Positions 18,321-27,355 of a stretch of 64,000 nt of DNA are shown here, in pieces. The stretch lies in NCBI RefSeq assembly GCF_024181405.1, contig NZ_CP051302.1:2356001-2420000 (forward strand). The letters run 5' to 3'. The notes beneath the pieces are model-generated. The model was not told where the DNA came from. It searched no databases and was given only the letters and a program-made list of their open reading frames with translations. Each line of letters starts with the position of its first letter. The stretch's first letter is position 1. The DNA comes from Treponema denticola (GTDB lineage: Bacteria; Spirochaetota; Spirochaetia; Treponematales; Treponemataceae). The translations under genes and the position numbers were made by a program.

Positions 18321-20768
18321 CTATTCTTCATCGCGGGCAACAACATCAAGCCCGATAAGCATATCGGGACTTTCAATATCCAATATTCTTACACCCTGTG
18401 CAGACCTTCCCATAGTGCCGACAGAGTCTACGCTTATGCGGATAGTTTTTCCTTGACCCGTTATGCAGACAACCTCATCGTCATCAAAGACGGTAAGAAG
18501 CCCTACAACTTCTCCCGTTTTTTCCGAAAGGGTGTAGATACGCTGTCCGCCGGTTCCTCTTCCGTGAGCGGAAAATTCGGAAAACTCCACACGCTTACCG
18601 TAGCCGTTTTCGGTCATAACAAGCATTTTTTGATTTTCCGTTACTCGGAGTGCACCTGTAAGCTCATCCTCGGAAGAAAGCTTTATTCCGGTAACACCTC
18701 GCGACGAACGCCCTTGAGAGCGGATGTCCTCTTCGCTGGTGCGGAGGGCCTGACCTCGGCGGGTAATCAGCATGATTTCGTCCTTGCCGCCTGTAAGAAT
18801 TGCACTTACCAGTTTATCGCCCTCATCAAGTTTTATAGCGATGATTCCGCGGGTTTTTGCATTTGCAAAATTATCGGTTGTTACTTTTTTTACAACACCG
18901 CCCGCTGTTGCCATCAAAAGATAGGTTTTATCATCGAATTCTTTTAAGGAAACAACGGCCGTAATTTCTTCATCGGAAGAAACCGAAAGAAGGGATTTTA
19001 TGTGAGAGCCGCGGCTTGTTCTGCTTGCTTCCTGTATTTCATGCACCTTTAACCAGTAGGCCTTTCCCGCATTTGTGATAAACATAATATAGTCATGGGT
19101 TGAGGCTGTAAAAATCTGATCCAAAAAGTCGTCTTCGGCAAGGTTTGCAGAGTTGGAACCCTTACCTCCCCTGTTTTGACTCTTATAGGCTGTGGCAGGA
19201 ATACGCTTAATATATCCGAGGTGGGAAATTAAAATAACCATCTCTTCTTTTTTGATAAGGTCTTCGATATTGAGCTCTTCAACCTCATCGGCTACTATAT
19301 CGGTCTTGCGTTCATCTCCGAACTTTTCGGCAATCTCGTTAGTTTCTTCCTTTATTAAGGCTAAAATCTTTTCGGGATGGGCAAGGAGGTCTTTTAAGTG
19401 AGCGATTAGAACCTGCAATTCCTGTAACTCTTTTCGAAGGTCTTCGATTTCCAAGCTTGTCAAACGCTTTAGCTGCATATCGACTATGGCCTGAGCTTGA
19501 ACATCATCAAAGCCGAACCTTTCCATTAAGCCGTTTTTTGCCGTTTGCGTATCGCGGGAGGCTCTTATTATTTTGATAACTTCATCTATATTGTCGATGG
19601 CAACGATGAGGGCTTCCAAGATATGAGCTCTTTCTTCCGCCTTACGCAAATCGAATTTTGTTCTGCGGGTAACTACATCGACCCTGTGCTCGACAAAGTA
19701 TTTTACAAGAAGTTTTAAGTTAAGGGTTTCAGGCCTTCCGTTTACAAGAGCAAGGTTTATAACTCCGAAAGAAGATTGAAGAGCTGTCTTTGCAAAAAGT
19801 TGGTTTAAAACGACCTTTGTAATAGCCCCCCTCTTTAGCTCTATAACAACACGCAAACCCGTTCTATCCGAAGTTTCATCGTTTACGTTTGCGATTCCGT
19901 CTATAATTTTTTCGCGGGCCAATTCCCCGATGCGGGATACAAGGGTAGTCGTGTTTACCTGATAGGGTACTTCGGTAAAGACTATTGTTTCTTTTCCTTT
20001 TTTATCGACCTCGATTGTAAATTTACCGCGTACCAATATTTTTCCGCGGCCTGTTTTAAAGGCTTGTTTTATTCCCTTTCGTCCGTAGATAACTCCGCCT
20101 GTCGGGAAATCGGGGCCTTTCATATATTTACAAAGCTCGTCTATTTCAATTTCGGGATTGTCTATGTAGGCTGAAACCGCATCGGCTATTTCGCGTAAGT
20201 TGTGGGGCGGCATATTGGTTGCCATACCGACGGCAATTCCGCTTGAGCCGTTTGCAAGCAAGAAGGGAAATTTAGCCGGAAGAACAGTCGGCTCTTTTGT
20301 AGAATCGTCAAAGTTCGGAATAAAATCGACTGTTTCTTTTTTTATGTCCTCGACCATGGTTTCGGCTATTTTGGCCATCTTAGCTTCCGTGTATCGGTAA
20401 GCCGCGGGCGGGTCGCCTCCTATGGTTCCGAAGTTTCCTTGGGGATAAATAACCGGATAGCGGAGAGAGAAGTCCTGTCCAAGGCGGACGAGGGCATCAT
20501 AGACCGAAGCGTCGCCGTGAGGGTGGTAACTTCCTAATACATCACCTACAATCTTAGCACACTTTCGGGTGGGGCCTGAACTGCGTAAGCCCTTTTCTTC
20601 CATCGAATAAAGGATTCGCCTATGAACGGGCTTTAGGCCGTCCCTTACATCGGGCAGGGCTCGGCTGACGATAACTGACATTGAATAATCTATGTAGGCT
20701 CTTTTTACTTCATTTTCGATAGGAATCGGAATTACGGCTCCGCCTTCCTTAGTTTGTATCTCTTCCAC
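18321..20768 (-). CDS. gyrA: DNA gyrase subunit A
   Basis: This 815-residue subunit breaks and rejoins DNA for negative supercoiling, working with GyrB. The winged-helix domain has the catalytic Tyr125 in AYRYTE. The quinolone-resistance region reads GDVLGSYHPHGDASVYD, with Ala87 at the position of E. coli Ser83 and Asp91 at that of Asp87. The C-terminal beta-pinwheel starts near residue 505, and its GyrA box reads QNRGGKG where QRRGGKG is usual. Length is normal for bacterial GyrA. It appears to lead a minus-strand run with the RCK gene 9 bp downstream. The box supports gyrase over topoisomerase IV. Confidence 0.93.
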   Translation of the reverse strand: MEEIQTKEGGAVIPIPIENEVKRAYIDYSMSVIVSRALPDVRDGLKPVHRRILYSMEEKGLRSSGPTRKCAKIVGDVLGSYHPHGDASVYDALVRLGQDFSLRYPVIYPQGNFGTIGGDPPAAYRYTEAKMAKIAETMVEDIKKETVDFIPNFDDSTKEPTVLPAKFPFLLANGSSGIAVGMATNMPPHNLREIADAVSAYIDNPEIEIDELCKYMKGPDFPTGGVIYGRKGIKQAFKTGRGKILVRGKFTIEVDKKGKETIVFTEVPYQVNTTTLVSRIGELAREKIIDGIANVNDETSDRTGLRVVIELKRGAITKVVLNQLFAKTALQSSFGVINLALVNGRPETLNLKLLVKYFVEHRVDVVTRRTKFDLRKAEERAHILEALIVAIDNIDEVIKIIRASRDTQTAKNGLMERFGFDDVQAQAIVDMQLKRLTSLEIEDLRKELQELQVLIAHLKDLLAHPEKILALIKEETNEIAEKFGDERKTDIVADEVEELNIEDLIKKEEMVILISHLGYIKRIPATAYKSQNRGGKGSNSANLAEDDFLDQIFTASTHDYIMFITNAGKAYWLKVHEIQEASRTSRGSHIKSLLSVSSDEEITAVVSLKEFDDKTYLLMATAGGVVKKVTTDNFANAKTRGIIAIKLDEGDKLVSAILTGGKDEIMLITRRGQALRTSEEDIRSQGRSSRGVTGIKLSSEDELTGALRVTENQKMLVMTENGYGKRVEFSEFSAHGRGTGGQRIYTLSEKTGEVVGLLTVFDDDEVVCITGQGKTIRISVDSVGTMGRSAQGVRILDIESPDMLIGLDVVARDEE

Positions 20769-20911
20769 GCATTATACTCCTAAATTCGAGCCATTTTAGC
20801 ATAAAAAAGGGGCTTGGTCAAGGAATGGAGAAAAAGCTATATTGAGTGTTTTTGTCAACAATAATTGCTTTTTTTTGTTTTTTAGTATATTATTTTTAGG
20901 AAGTATGATCT

Positions 20912-22612
20912 ATGGATAAATTAACGAAAGAACAACGACGAAAAAATATGCAGGCAAATAAGGCAAGCGGTACAAAGCCGGAACTACTGTTAGAAGAAGC
21001 AATGTTGTCTGAAGGCTTGTTGTTCATCAAAAACGATAAGTCGGTTTTTGGAAAACCGGATTTTGTATTTACAAACTTGAAGCTTGCTGTTTTTGTTGAC
21101 GGAGAATTTTGGCATGGAAAAGATTGGCTAACAAAAAAATTAGACCACAAAACAAATCAAGAATTTTGGATAAAAAAAATAGAAAGAAACATAGAGCGTG
21201 ATAAAGAAGTAAATGAATATCTTAAAAAAGAAGGCTGGAAAATTTTACGGTTCTGGGCTAAAGATATAGAGCAAAAATTGCCGACTTGTATTTATAAGAT
21301 CAAAAAAGTAATCGGAGGTTTAAAGATGGAGTTAAAAGATAAACTGGATTTAACATCTTTCATAGGTACCAAATTTAAAAACGAATCTGAAGAAGAGCAA
21401 AATATGAAAGCAGTTGTAACTCATTACTTGCTAAATGAACACATGGAAAATAACGAGTTATATAAATCTGAAGCTGTCAAGTTTACTCAAAAGGCAATGA
21501 CTTACTCTTACCCCGATAAAGAAACGGATTCTGAAGCTGCCGAAAAAGCCCTACAATACGGTATTTTTGATTCACTCGATGTTCCTTTTCCTCCACCTAA
21601 TAATCCTAAATTTACTTTTATAGATTTATTCGCAGGCATAGGAGGATTTAGAATTGCTTTTCAAAGTTTAGGTGGAAAGTGTGTATTTACTAGTGAATGG
21701 GATAGTGAAGCCAAAAAGACCTATTTGGCAAACTTTGGAGAACTTCCCTTCGGAGATATTACAAAAGATACCACAAAACTATATATCCCGGAACACTTCG
21801 ATATATTATGTGCGGGATTCCCATGCCAGGCTTTCTCTATCGCAGGTAAAAGAGGCGGTTTTGAAGACACGCGAGGTACTCTTTTTTTTGAAGTAGCAGA
21901 TATATTAAAGCAAAAGCAACCCAAAGCTTTTTTTCTTGAAAATGTAAAGGGCCTTAGAAATCATAATAAAGGAAAAACATTAGAAACAATTTTAAATGTA
22001 TTGAGAAACGATTTAGGATATTTTGTACCTGAACCACAAATAATAAATGCAAAAGATTTTTGCCTTCCTCAAAACAGAGAAAGGATATTTATTGTTGGAT
22101 TCCATCCCTGTACAAAAATCACGAAATTTGCTTATCCAAAACCCATTAATAAGGATACAAAATTTTTAGATGTTAAGGAAAAAAATGTTGTTCCCACAAA
22201 ATATTATTTATCTACTCAATACTTAAAAACACTTAAAGAGCATAAAGAAAGGCACAAAAATAAAGGAAACGGATTCGGCTATGAAATTATTGATGACAAC
22301 GGTATAACAAATGCTATTATGGTTGGAGGTATGGGCAGGGAAAGAAACCTTGTATTTGATGACAGAATAACGGATTTCAAACCTATGACAAATATCAAGG
22401 GAGAAGTAAATAGAGAAGGCATAAGAAAGATGACACCGAGAGAATGGGCCAGGCTTCAAGGTTTTCCGGATGAATTTATTATTCCGGTTTCTGATGCTTC
22501 CGCATATAAACAATTCGGTAACTCTGTGGCGATTCCTGCGATTAAAGCGACAGCAAAAAAAATATTAAAAGAAATAAAGGAGTATGAAAATGGAGAAACT
22601 AAAGGGAAATAA
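20912..22612 (+). CDS. Vsr-like endonuclease fused to C5-cytosine DNA methyltransferase
   Basis: This 566-residue fusion joins a Vsr mismatch-repair endonuclease domain (about 1-135) to a complete C5-cytosine methyltransferase (about 228-560). The Vsr part has RRKNMQANKASGTKPE, GKPDFVF (catalytic Asp) and FVDGEFWHG, but lacks the zinc-binding Cys/His of E. coli Vsr. The methyltransferase has motif I FIDLFAGIGGF, motif IV GFPCQAFSIAG, motif VI ENVKG, motif VIII QNRERIF, IX REWARLQGFP and X GNSVAIP. Vsr would repair T:G mismatches left by deamination of the methylated cytosine. Probable promoter TTGCTT-17-TATTAT (20865-20893) and AGGAAG precede it. It overlaps the endonuclease gene. Confidence 0.88.
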   Translation: MDKLTKEQRRKNMQANKASGTKPELLLEEAMLSEGLLFIKNDKSVFGKPDFVFTNLKLAVFVDGEFWHGKDWLTKKLDHKTNQEFWIKKIERNIERDKEVNEYLKKEGWKILRFWAKDIEQKLPTCIYKIKKVIGGLKMELKDKLDLTSFIGTKFKNESEEEQNMKAVVTHYLLNEHMENNELYKSEAVKFTQKAMTYSYPDKETDSEAAEKALQYGIFDSLDVPFPPPNNPKFTFIDLFAGIGGFRIAFQSLGGKCVFTSEWDSEAKKTYLANFGELPFGDITKDTTKLYIPEHFDILCAGFPCQAFSIAGKRGGFEDTRGTLFFEVADILKQKQPKAFFLENVKGLRNHNKGKTLETILNVLRNDLGYFVPEPQIINAKDFCLPQNRERIFIVGFHPCTKITKFAYPKPINKDTKFLDVKEKNVVPTKYYLSTQYLKTLKEHKERHKNKGNGFGYEIIDDNGITNAIMVGGMGRERNLVFDDRITDFKPMTNIKGEVNREGIRKMTPREWARLQGFPDEFIIPVSDASAYKQFGNSVAIPAIKATAKKILKEIKEYENGETKGK

Positions 22613-23675
22613 AGGAGAATGGAGTGAGTTATATGTTTTATTAAAAATTATTGCTGATCAGAGTCTATATGCAGGCGATAGCGAATTAAACAAAATGGAA
22701 AATCTGATTTTCCCTATAATAAAAATTTTAAGAGATGAAACAAGCGGTAAATTTCAATTTTCATACGATGGAGACTTAGTCATTATACAGAAAGACAAAG
22801 AAATATTTAGATTACCCATAAAAAGATTTGAAGAGCAATCAAAGATTTTATTGACAAAACTGCAAGAGAAAACAACTACTACTTTTTATATAGAAGAATT
22901 AGAAAATTTTATACATTCTTTCGGTAGTAACAGTATAAAGGCAAAGTCCTCTATAAAAAGCGATATAAAAATAATTATTCATGACCCTATAACAGGTTTT
23001 AATCCCGAATTGGGCTTCAGTATAAAATCTCAACTAGGATCACCATCAACATTACTTAACGCAGGAAAAACTACAAACTTTATTTATGAGGTAAAAAATT
23101 TTCATCCTGATGATAAGACTTTGAACCATATAAACTCGATAAATTCAAAAACAAAAATAAAAGACAGGCTAAAAAATATATATCGGCAAGGAGGAAAATT
23201 AGAGTATATTTGTACAGAAAATAAAGTATTTAATAATAATTTAACTTTAATAGATAGTTGTTTGCCATTAATAGTTGCAGAACTATTAAAAATATCCTAT
23301 TCATCATCTTTATCAAATATATCTCAGCTAATTACAGAATTGGAAAAGAAGAATCCCGCTAATTTCGATGTAACATCTTATCATCCATTTTATGCATACA
23401 AGATTAAAAAGTTTTTAATGGATGTAGCATTAGGAATGATGCCAGGTAGTGTCTGGACAGGAGAATTAGATGCAACCGGTGGATATCTTATTGTAAAAGG
23501 TAATGGAGACGTATTATGCTATCACATATATAATAAAAATAAATTTGAGGACTATCTTTTTTATAACACCAGGCTTGAAACAGCAAGTAGTACGAGACAT
23601 GATTTCGGAAAATTATATTATGGTGAAGATAAAAGATTGTTTTTTAAACTAAATCTACAAATAAGGTTTCTATAA
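22590..23675 (+). CDS. Type II restriction endonuclease, HpaII-like
   Basis: This 361-residue protein directly follows and overlaps the methyltransferase, so it should be the matching endonuclease. The start MEKLKGNKGEWSELYVLLK and the ending FFKLNLQIRF resemble, from memory, the HpaII family, which cuts CCGG. The known HpaII system also includes a Vsr enzyme, which agrees with the upstream fusion. The central segment NPELGFSIKSQLGSPSTL looks like a PD-(D/E)xK-type core. I chose ATG 22590 because AGGAG (22578-22582) is 7 nt upstream; the ATG at 22584 is only 1 nt from it. Specificity is inferred, not shown. Confidence 0.7.
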   Translation: MEKLKGNKGEWSELYVLLKIIADQSLYAGDSELNKMENLIFPIIKILRDETSGKFQFSYDGDLVIIQKDKEIFRLPIKRFEEQSKILLTKLQEKTTTTFYIEELENFIHSFGSNSIKAKSSIKSDIKIIIHDPITGFNPELGFSIKSQLGSPSTLLNAGKTTNFIYEVKNFHPDDKTLNHINSINSKTKIKDRLKNIYRQGGKLEYICTENKVFNNNLTLIDSCLPLIVAELLKISYSSSLSNISQLITELEKKNPANFDVTSYHPFYAYKIKKFLMDVALGMMPGSVWTGELDATGGYLIVKGNGDVLCYHIYNKNKFEDYLFYNTRLETASSTRHDFGKLYYGEDKRLFFKLNLQIRFL

Positions 23676-23724
23676 TTATAGTTAATGTGGTCGCAGGATT
23701 ATTGTTTCCCTTAAGTCCAAGCAT

Positions 23725-23764
23725 AAAAAACAGATTACCGAGTATTCCCGATAATCTGTTTTTT
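23725..23764. terminator. Bidirectional rho-independent terminator
   Basis: A-rich and T-rich ends flank a hairpin: AAAAAACAGATTA (23725-23737) pairs with TAATCTGTTTTTT (23752-23764). It lies between the convergent endonuclease and formiminotransferase genes and has a U-tract in both directions. Confidence 0.85.
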
Positions 23765-23783
23765 AAAAATTCTTATATCAAAT

Positions 23784-24683
23784 CTATTCGAGTAATCTTG
23801 CTTCAATTATTTGGCTGAATTCAAAGTTTTCGATTTGAAGATAATAAGAAGCAACATCCATTAAGGCGGCCATCGGGGTAAGACCGACAATTTCGGTACC
23901 GACGATATTTACGCCGTAGCGTTTTGCTTCCATTTTTACCATTTCGTAGGACTGATAAAGAGAAGTCTTTGTATAGTCCGTCATGTTCATTGAAACTTGA
24001 ACAATTCCGCGCTCCGTAAGGTCTACACCCATTGCTTTAACAAAGCGTAAACCGCCTCCTAAAAAGCGGACTTTTTTTGCAATCTTGTCAGCAATTGAAA
24101 GATCGTTTGTGGCCAAGTTCACGTTAAAGGCAACGAGGGGCATTCGGCAGCCTACAGCCGTAACACCTGCAGAAGGATGAATTTCCGTTCCGCCGAAGTC
24201 GGGTTTCCATTCGGGCTGCTTTACCTTTTCAGCCATGCCTTCAAATTGTCCTTTTCGGATATTGGAAAGGTTTTCACGTGCAGGGGAAGATGCCGATTTT
24301 TCGTATAAAAATACGGGTATCTTGTGCTGCTCCCAGATGAGCTTTCCAACCTCTTTGGATAATTCGATACATTCTTCCATTGTGGAATTTTTAATCGGAA
24401 TAAAGGGGACAACATCGGTAGCTCCCATTCTGGGGTGGGCTCCCTCATGCTTGCGTAAGTCAATGAGACTAGCGGCTATTCCGATAGCTTCTACTACGGT
24501 TTTTTTAAGTTCTTCGGGTTCACCGATTACGGTTACAACAGAGCGGTTATGATCCTTGTCGGATTCGTAATCAAGCAGTTTTACATTTTCTTTTCCGCGG
24601 AAGGGGGCTATAATCTTTTCCAAAACTTCAGGATCGCGGCCGTTACTAAAGTTGGGAACACATTCAATTATTTTGTTCATCAT
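23784..24683 (-). CDS. ftcD: Glutamate formiminotransferase
   Basis: This 299-residue enzyme transfers the formimino group of N-formiminoglutamate to tetrahydrofolate in histidine degradation. The start IECVPNFSNGRDPEVLEKI and the segment HEGAHPRMGATDVVPFIP are characteristic. It holds only the formiminotransferase N- and C-subdomains and no cyclodeaminase domain, so it is the short bacterial form. No other histidine-catabolism gene is adjacent. An inverted repeat in its leader (24693-24741) abuts the AGGAG ribosome binding site and may control translation. It could alternatively handle another formimino donor, but the family match is strong. Confidence 0.9.
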   Translation of the reverse strand: MMNKIIECVPNFSNGRDPEVLEKIIAPFRGKENVKLLDYESDKDHNRSVVTVIGEPEELKKTVVEAIGIAASLIDLRKHEGAHPRMGATDVVPFIPIKNSTMEECIELSKEVGKLIWEQHKIPVFLYEKSASSPARENLSNIRKGQFEGMAEKVKQPEWKPDFGGTEIHPSAGVTAVGCRMPLVAFNVNLATNDLSIADKIAKKVRFLGGGLRFVKAMGVDLTERGIVQVSMNMTDYTKTSLYQSYEMVKMEAKRYGVNIVGTEIVGLTPMAALMDVASYYLQIENFEFSQIIEARLLE

Positions 24684-24692
24684 AAAAAACTC

Positions 24693-24741
24693 CTAAGACC
24701 TTCAACGTCTTTCACAAGTGTAACATAAAAAAAGGTCTTAG
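24693..24741 (-). promoter_or_regulatory. Leader stem-loop abutting the ftcD ribosome binding site
   Basis: On the minus strand CTAAGACCTT (24741-24732) pairs perfectly with AAGGTCTTAG (24702-24693) across a 29-nt loop. The second arm ends inside the AGGAG ribosome binding site, six bases before the start codon. Pairing would mask part of that site. No riboswitch class is recognisable. Confidence 0.4.
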
Positions 24742-24804
24742 ACAAGATAATAAGAACCGTTTATAATAAATATTGTATAGTGCATTTAATACCTCCGTTG
24801 TACC

Positions 24805-24833
24805 TTGCCGTTAATCAATAAAAGATGTATACT
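24805..24833 (+). promoter_or_regulatory. Promoter of the leucyl aminopeptidase gene
   Basis: TTGCCG (24805-24810) and TATACT (24828-24833) are 17 bp apart, about 45 bp before the ATG. GGAGGA gives a strong ribosome binding site just before the start. Confidence 0.6.
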
Positions 24834-24878
24834 CTAATTGTAAAGTAAACATAACTTTAATACAATTTTGGAGGAACT

Positions 24879-26309
24879 ATGAAATTTAATATTGCAAAAA
24901 AAGGCGGTGTAGCTGCCCAGTTGGTTTTTGAAGAAAAAATTGAAGGCGGCTATCTTAATCATTTGAAGGAAAAAGAATTATTTTCCGGAAAGGCGGAAGA
25001 GGTTTATTATACTCTCGATTCCAATCTTAAAGCCCAGCTTTTTATCGGTCTAGGTAAAGAAGAAAAAATTGACTTGGAAGTTTTAAGAAAAACCTTTTTT
25101 AAGGCAGCAAGTGAGCTTTTAAAGAATAAGGTAGAAGAAGTCGAGCTCAATATTCCTAAACTTAACAATCTATGTAATTATAAGATGGCTGAGGCTATTG
25201 CAGAAGGTATGCTCCATGCCACCTACAAATACGATAAGTTTAAAAGCGATCGTAAAGAACAAACCGAAATTACGGTTAATTATAATCCTGAAAAAGGCAA
25301 AGAAGACAGAGCCGAAAAAGGTATAAACGAAGCCGTCAAACTTATGGAAGCGGTTTTCTTAACCAGAGACTTGGTAAACCAGCCGGCAAATGTAATCTAT
25401 CCTGAAACCTTGGCTAAAATTGCCAAAGAAAAACTTGAAGCTAAGGGTGTCAAGGTTATAGTCCACGGCAAAAAAGAAATTGAAGCCCTCAAAATGGAAG
25501 CCTTCCTCAACGTAGCCAGAGCAAGTACCAAGGAACCTAAACTCATCGTTATGGAATACTACAATAATCCCGGCTCCAATGAAAAAATCGCTCTTGTCGG
25601 TAAGGGTTTAACCTATGACAGCGGCGGATACGCAATTAAGCCGGCTACAAGCATGGTTGATATGTTTACGGATATGGGTGGCTCAGGTACGGTCATTGGA
25701 GCAATGCATGCACTGGCCGACCTCAAAGCAAAGGTAAACGTTGTCGCTGTTGTTGCTTCTTGCGAAAACATGATTTCGGGAGACGGCTACAGAAACGGAG
25801 ATATTATCGGTTCAATGAGCGGCAAAACTATCGAAATTATTAACACCGATGCCGAGGGTAGATTAACCTTAGCCGATGCCGTTTATTATGCTACCAACAA
25901 TTTGGGAGCCACTAAGCTGATTGACCTTGCAACCCTCACCGGCGCTTGTGTATCGGCCCTTGGAGAACAGGTCAGCGGCGCCGTTACAAACAATGATGAG
26001 TTCTTTTCAGAACTTGTCAAGGCAAATGAAAGAGCCGGCGAAATTGTCTGGAGAATGCCCACTATCGAGTATTATAAAAAAATGAATGAATCGAAAGTTG
26101 CAGATATAAAAAACTCAGGCGGAAAATTAGGCGGAATGATGACGGCCGGTCTCTTTGTCGGCTCATTCCTTGCAAAAGAAGATATCCCGTGGATTCACAT
26201 TGATATCGCCGGCACGGCTTACATTACCGAAAAATTCGGCTACCTAAAAGAAAACGCCACAGGAACACTCGTAAAGAGTCTTTACTATATGCTAAGCAAA
26301 GAAGCTTAA
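24879..26309 (+). CDS. pepA: Cytosolic leucyl aminopeptidase (M17)
   Basis: This 476-residue di-metal aminopeptidase removes N-terminal residues from peptides in the cytosol. The catalytic C-terminal domain has GKGLTYDSGGYAIKP, with metal and catalytic Lys/Asp residues, and the family signature NTDAEGRL followed by TLADAVYYA. The N-terminal macro-like domain covers about 1-165. Length is normal for the M17 family. The gene has its own promoter, GGAGGA in front of the ATG, and a strong terminator directly after its stop. In treponemes amino acids are major carbon sources, which fits the role. Confidence 0.92.
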   Translation: MKFNIAKKGGVAAQLVFEEKIEGGYLNHLKEKELFSGKAEEVYYTLDSNLKAQLFIGLGKEEKIDLEVLRKTFFKAASELLKNKVEEVELNIPKLNNLCNYKMAEAIAEGMLHATYKYDKFKSDRKEQTEITVNYNPEKGKEDRAEKGINEAVKLMEAVFLTRDLVNQPANVIYPETLAKIAKEKLEAKGVKVIVHGKKEIEALKMEAFLNVARASTKEPKLIVMEYYNNPGSNEKIALVGKGLTYDSGGYAIKPATSMVDMFTDMGGSGTVIGAMHALADLKAKVNVVAVVASCENMISGDGYRNGDIIGSMSGKTIEIINTDAEGRLTLADAVYYATNNLGATKLIDLATLTGACVSALGEQVSGAVTNNDEFFSELVKANERAGEIVWRMPTIEYYKKMNESKVADIKNSGGKLGGMMTAGLFVGSFLAKEDIPWIHIDIAGTAYITEKFGYLKENATGTLVKSLYYMLSKEA

Positions 26310-26322
26310 ACAGCTCTTACTC

Positions 26323-26360
26323 ATGCCGCAGGGAAGCAAATATCTTTCCTGCGGCATTTT
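26323..26360 (+). terminator. Rho-independent terminator after the aminopeptidase gene
   Basis: ATGCCGCAGGGAA (26323-26335) pairs with TTTCCTGCGGCAT (26345-26357), with one wobble pair, followed by a T-run. It is a strong GC-rich hairpin 13 nt after the pepA stop. Confidence 0.9.
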
Positions 26361-26384
26361 TATTGTAATAAGGAGAATTATGAT

Positions 26385-27191
26385 ATGAGTACAAAAAATT
26401 TACTTGATGGTGTAGAAGATACATTATATATCCCGCTTGCAGCAAGAATATATGCATCCGAAAAATTCCCTAATTTTTTCTATGATGAAAAAGCATTGTC
26501 ATTAAAACAATATATACCGACGGATAACATAGAAAAGAATACTACCGAATATTTTTATATGGCCAGTGTTTGCAGACAACAAACAATAGATAAAAAGATA
26601 ATAAAATTTCTTGAAGAAAATATTCAAAGCAATGTAGTATTTTTAGGAGCCGGTTTAGAAACTGCCTATAATCGTATTAATAATGTTAAATCTAACTTTT
26701 ATCAAATAGATTTACCTAACGTTATAGATACCAGAAAAAAAGTACTAGGAAATGCAGATAATGAAAAACTGCTCTCGGGGGATATGTTTACTCTTGATTG
26801 GGTAAAAGAAATAGATACTTCATTGCCGACTATGATTGTTGTTTCGGGAGTATATCAGTACTTCGATGAAGGTAAAATCATAGAGATGATTAAAAAAATG
26901 AAGTCTTTAATTCTTAAAGGAGAATTGGTATTTGATGCAACAAATTCTACCGGATTAAAATTAGCTAATAAATATGTCCAAAAGACCGGTAATGTTAATG
27001 CTAAGATGTATTTTAGTATCGATAACCCAAAGGAATTTGCAAATATTACTGATACAAAACTTATAGAAGTTGATGGATTTTTTGATGGAGCATTAAAACA
27101 TTGCAAGGGATTAAAATTCCTAACCAGAATATATATGTATTTCGCCGATAAATTGCATAGAACATTGGTTCTTCACTTAAAATTCAATTAG
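26385..27191 (+). CDS. Class I SAM-dependent methyltransferase, PPM1/LCMT family
   Basis: This 268-residue protein resembles the leucine carboxyl methyltransferase (PPM1) family of O-methyltransferases. The SAM-binding motif appears as VVFLGAGLETAYNRI, followed by FYQIDLPNVIDTRKKVLG where the acidic residue would bind the ribose. VVSGVYQYFDEGKIIEMIKK matches the post-motif strand. In bacteria such enzymes act on small molecules or secondary metabolites; the substrate is unknown here. AAGGAG lies before the ATG and the gene stands alone between pepA and fic. Confidence 0.75.
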   Translation: MSTKNLLDGVEDTLYIPLAARIYASEKFPNFFYDEKALSLKQYIPTDNIEKNTTEYFYMASVCRQQTIDKKIIKFLEENIQSNVVFLGAGLETAYNRINNVKSNFYQIDLPNVIDTRKKVLGNADNEKLLSGDMFTLDWVKEIDTSLPTMIVVSGVYQYFDEGKIIEMIKKMKSLILKGELVFDATNSTGLKLANKYVQKTGNVNAKMYFSIDNPKEFANITDTKLIEVDGFFDGALKHCKGLKFLTRIYMYFADKLHRTLVLHLKFN

Positions 27192-27355
27192 GGTTGAATG
27201 TAAGAGCTTATATGAAAATATAAATACGCCGTAAAACTTTCTTCAAAACAATTTCAGCTTTGAAAATAAAAAAAAGATTGTTCCTTTCTATGCCGCTTTT
27301 TGTATTTAATTTTTTTGATAAAAGTGGTATAATAAGAAGAGGTTTTGAGGCTGTT

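Noticed and set aside
18453..18947. Long plus-strand open frame opposite gyrA (164 codons)
   Set aside because: It lies wholly antisense to a well-conserved gene, lacks a ribosome binding site and has an unconvincing protein sequence.
27260..27355. N-terminal extension of the Fic protein
   Set aside because: It has no ribosome binding site, contains a TATAAT sequence, and the class II inhibitory motif lies at a normal distance from the later start.
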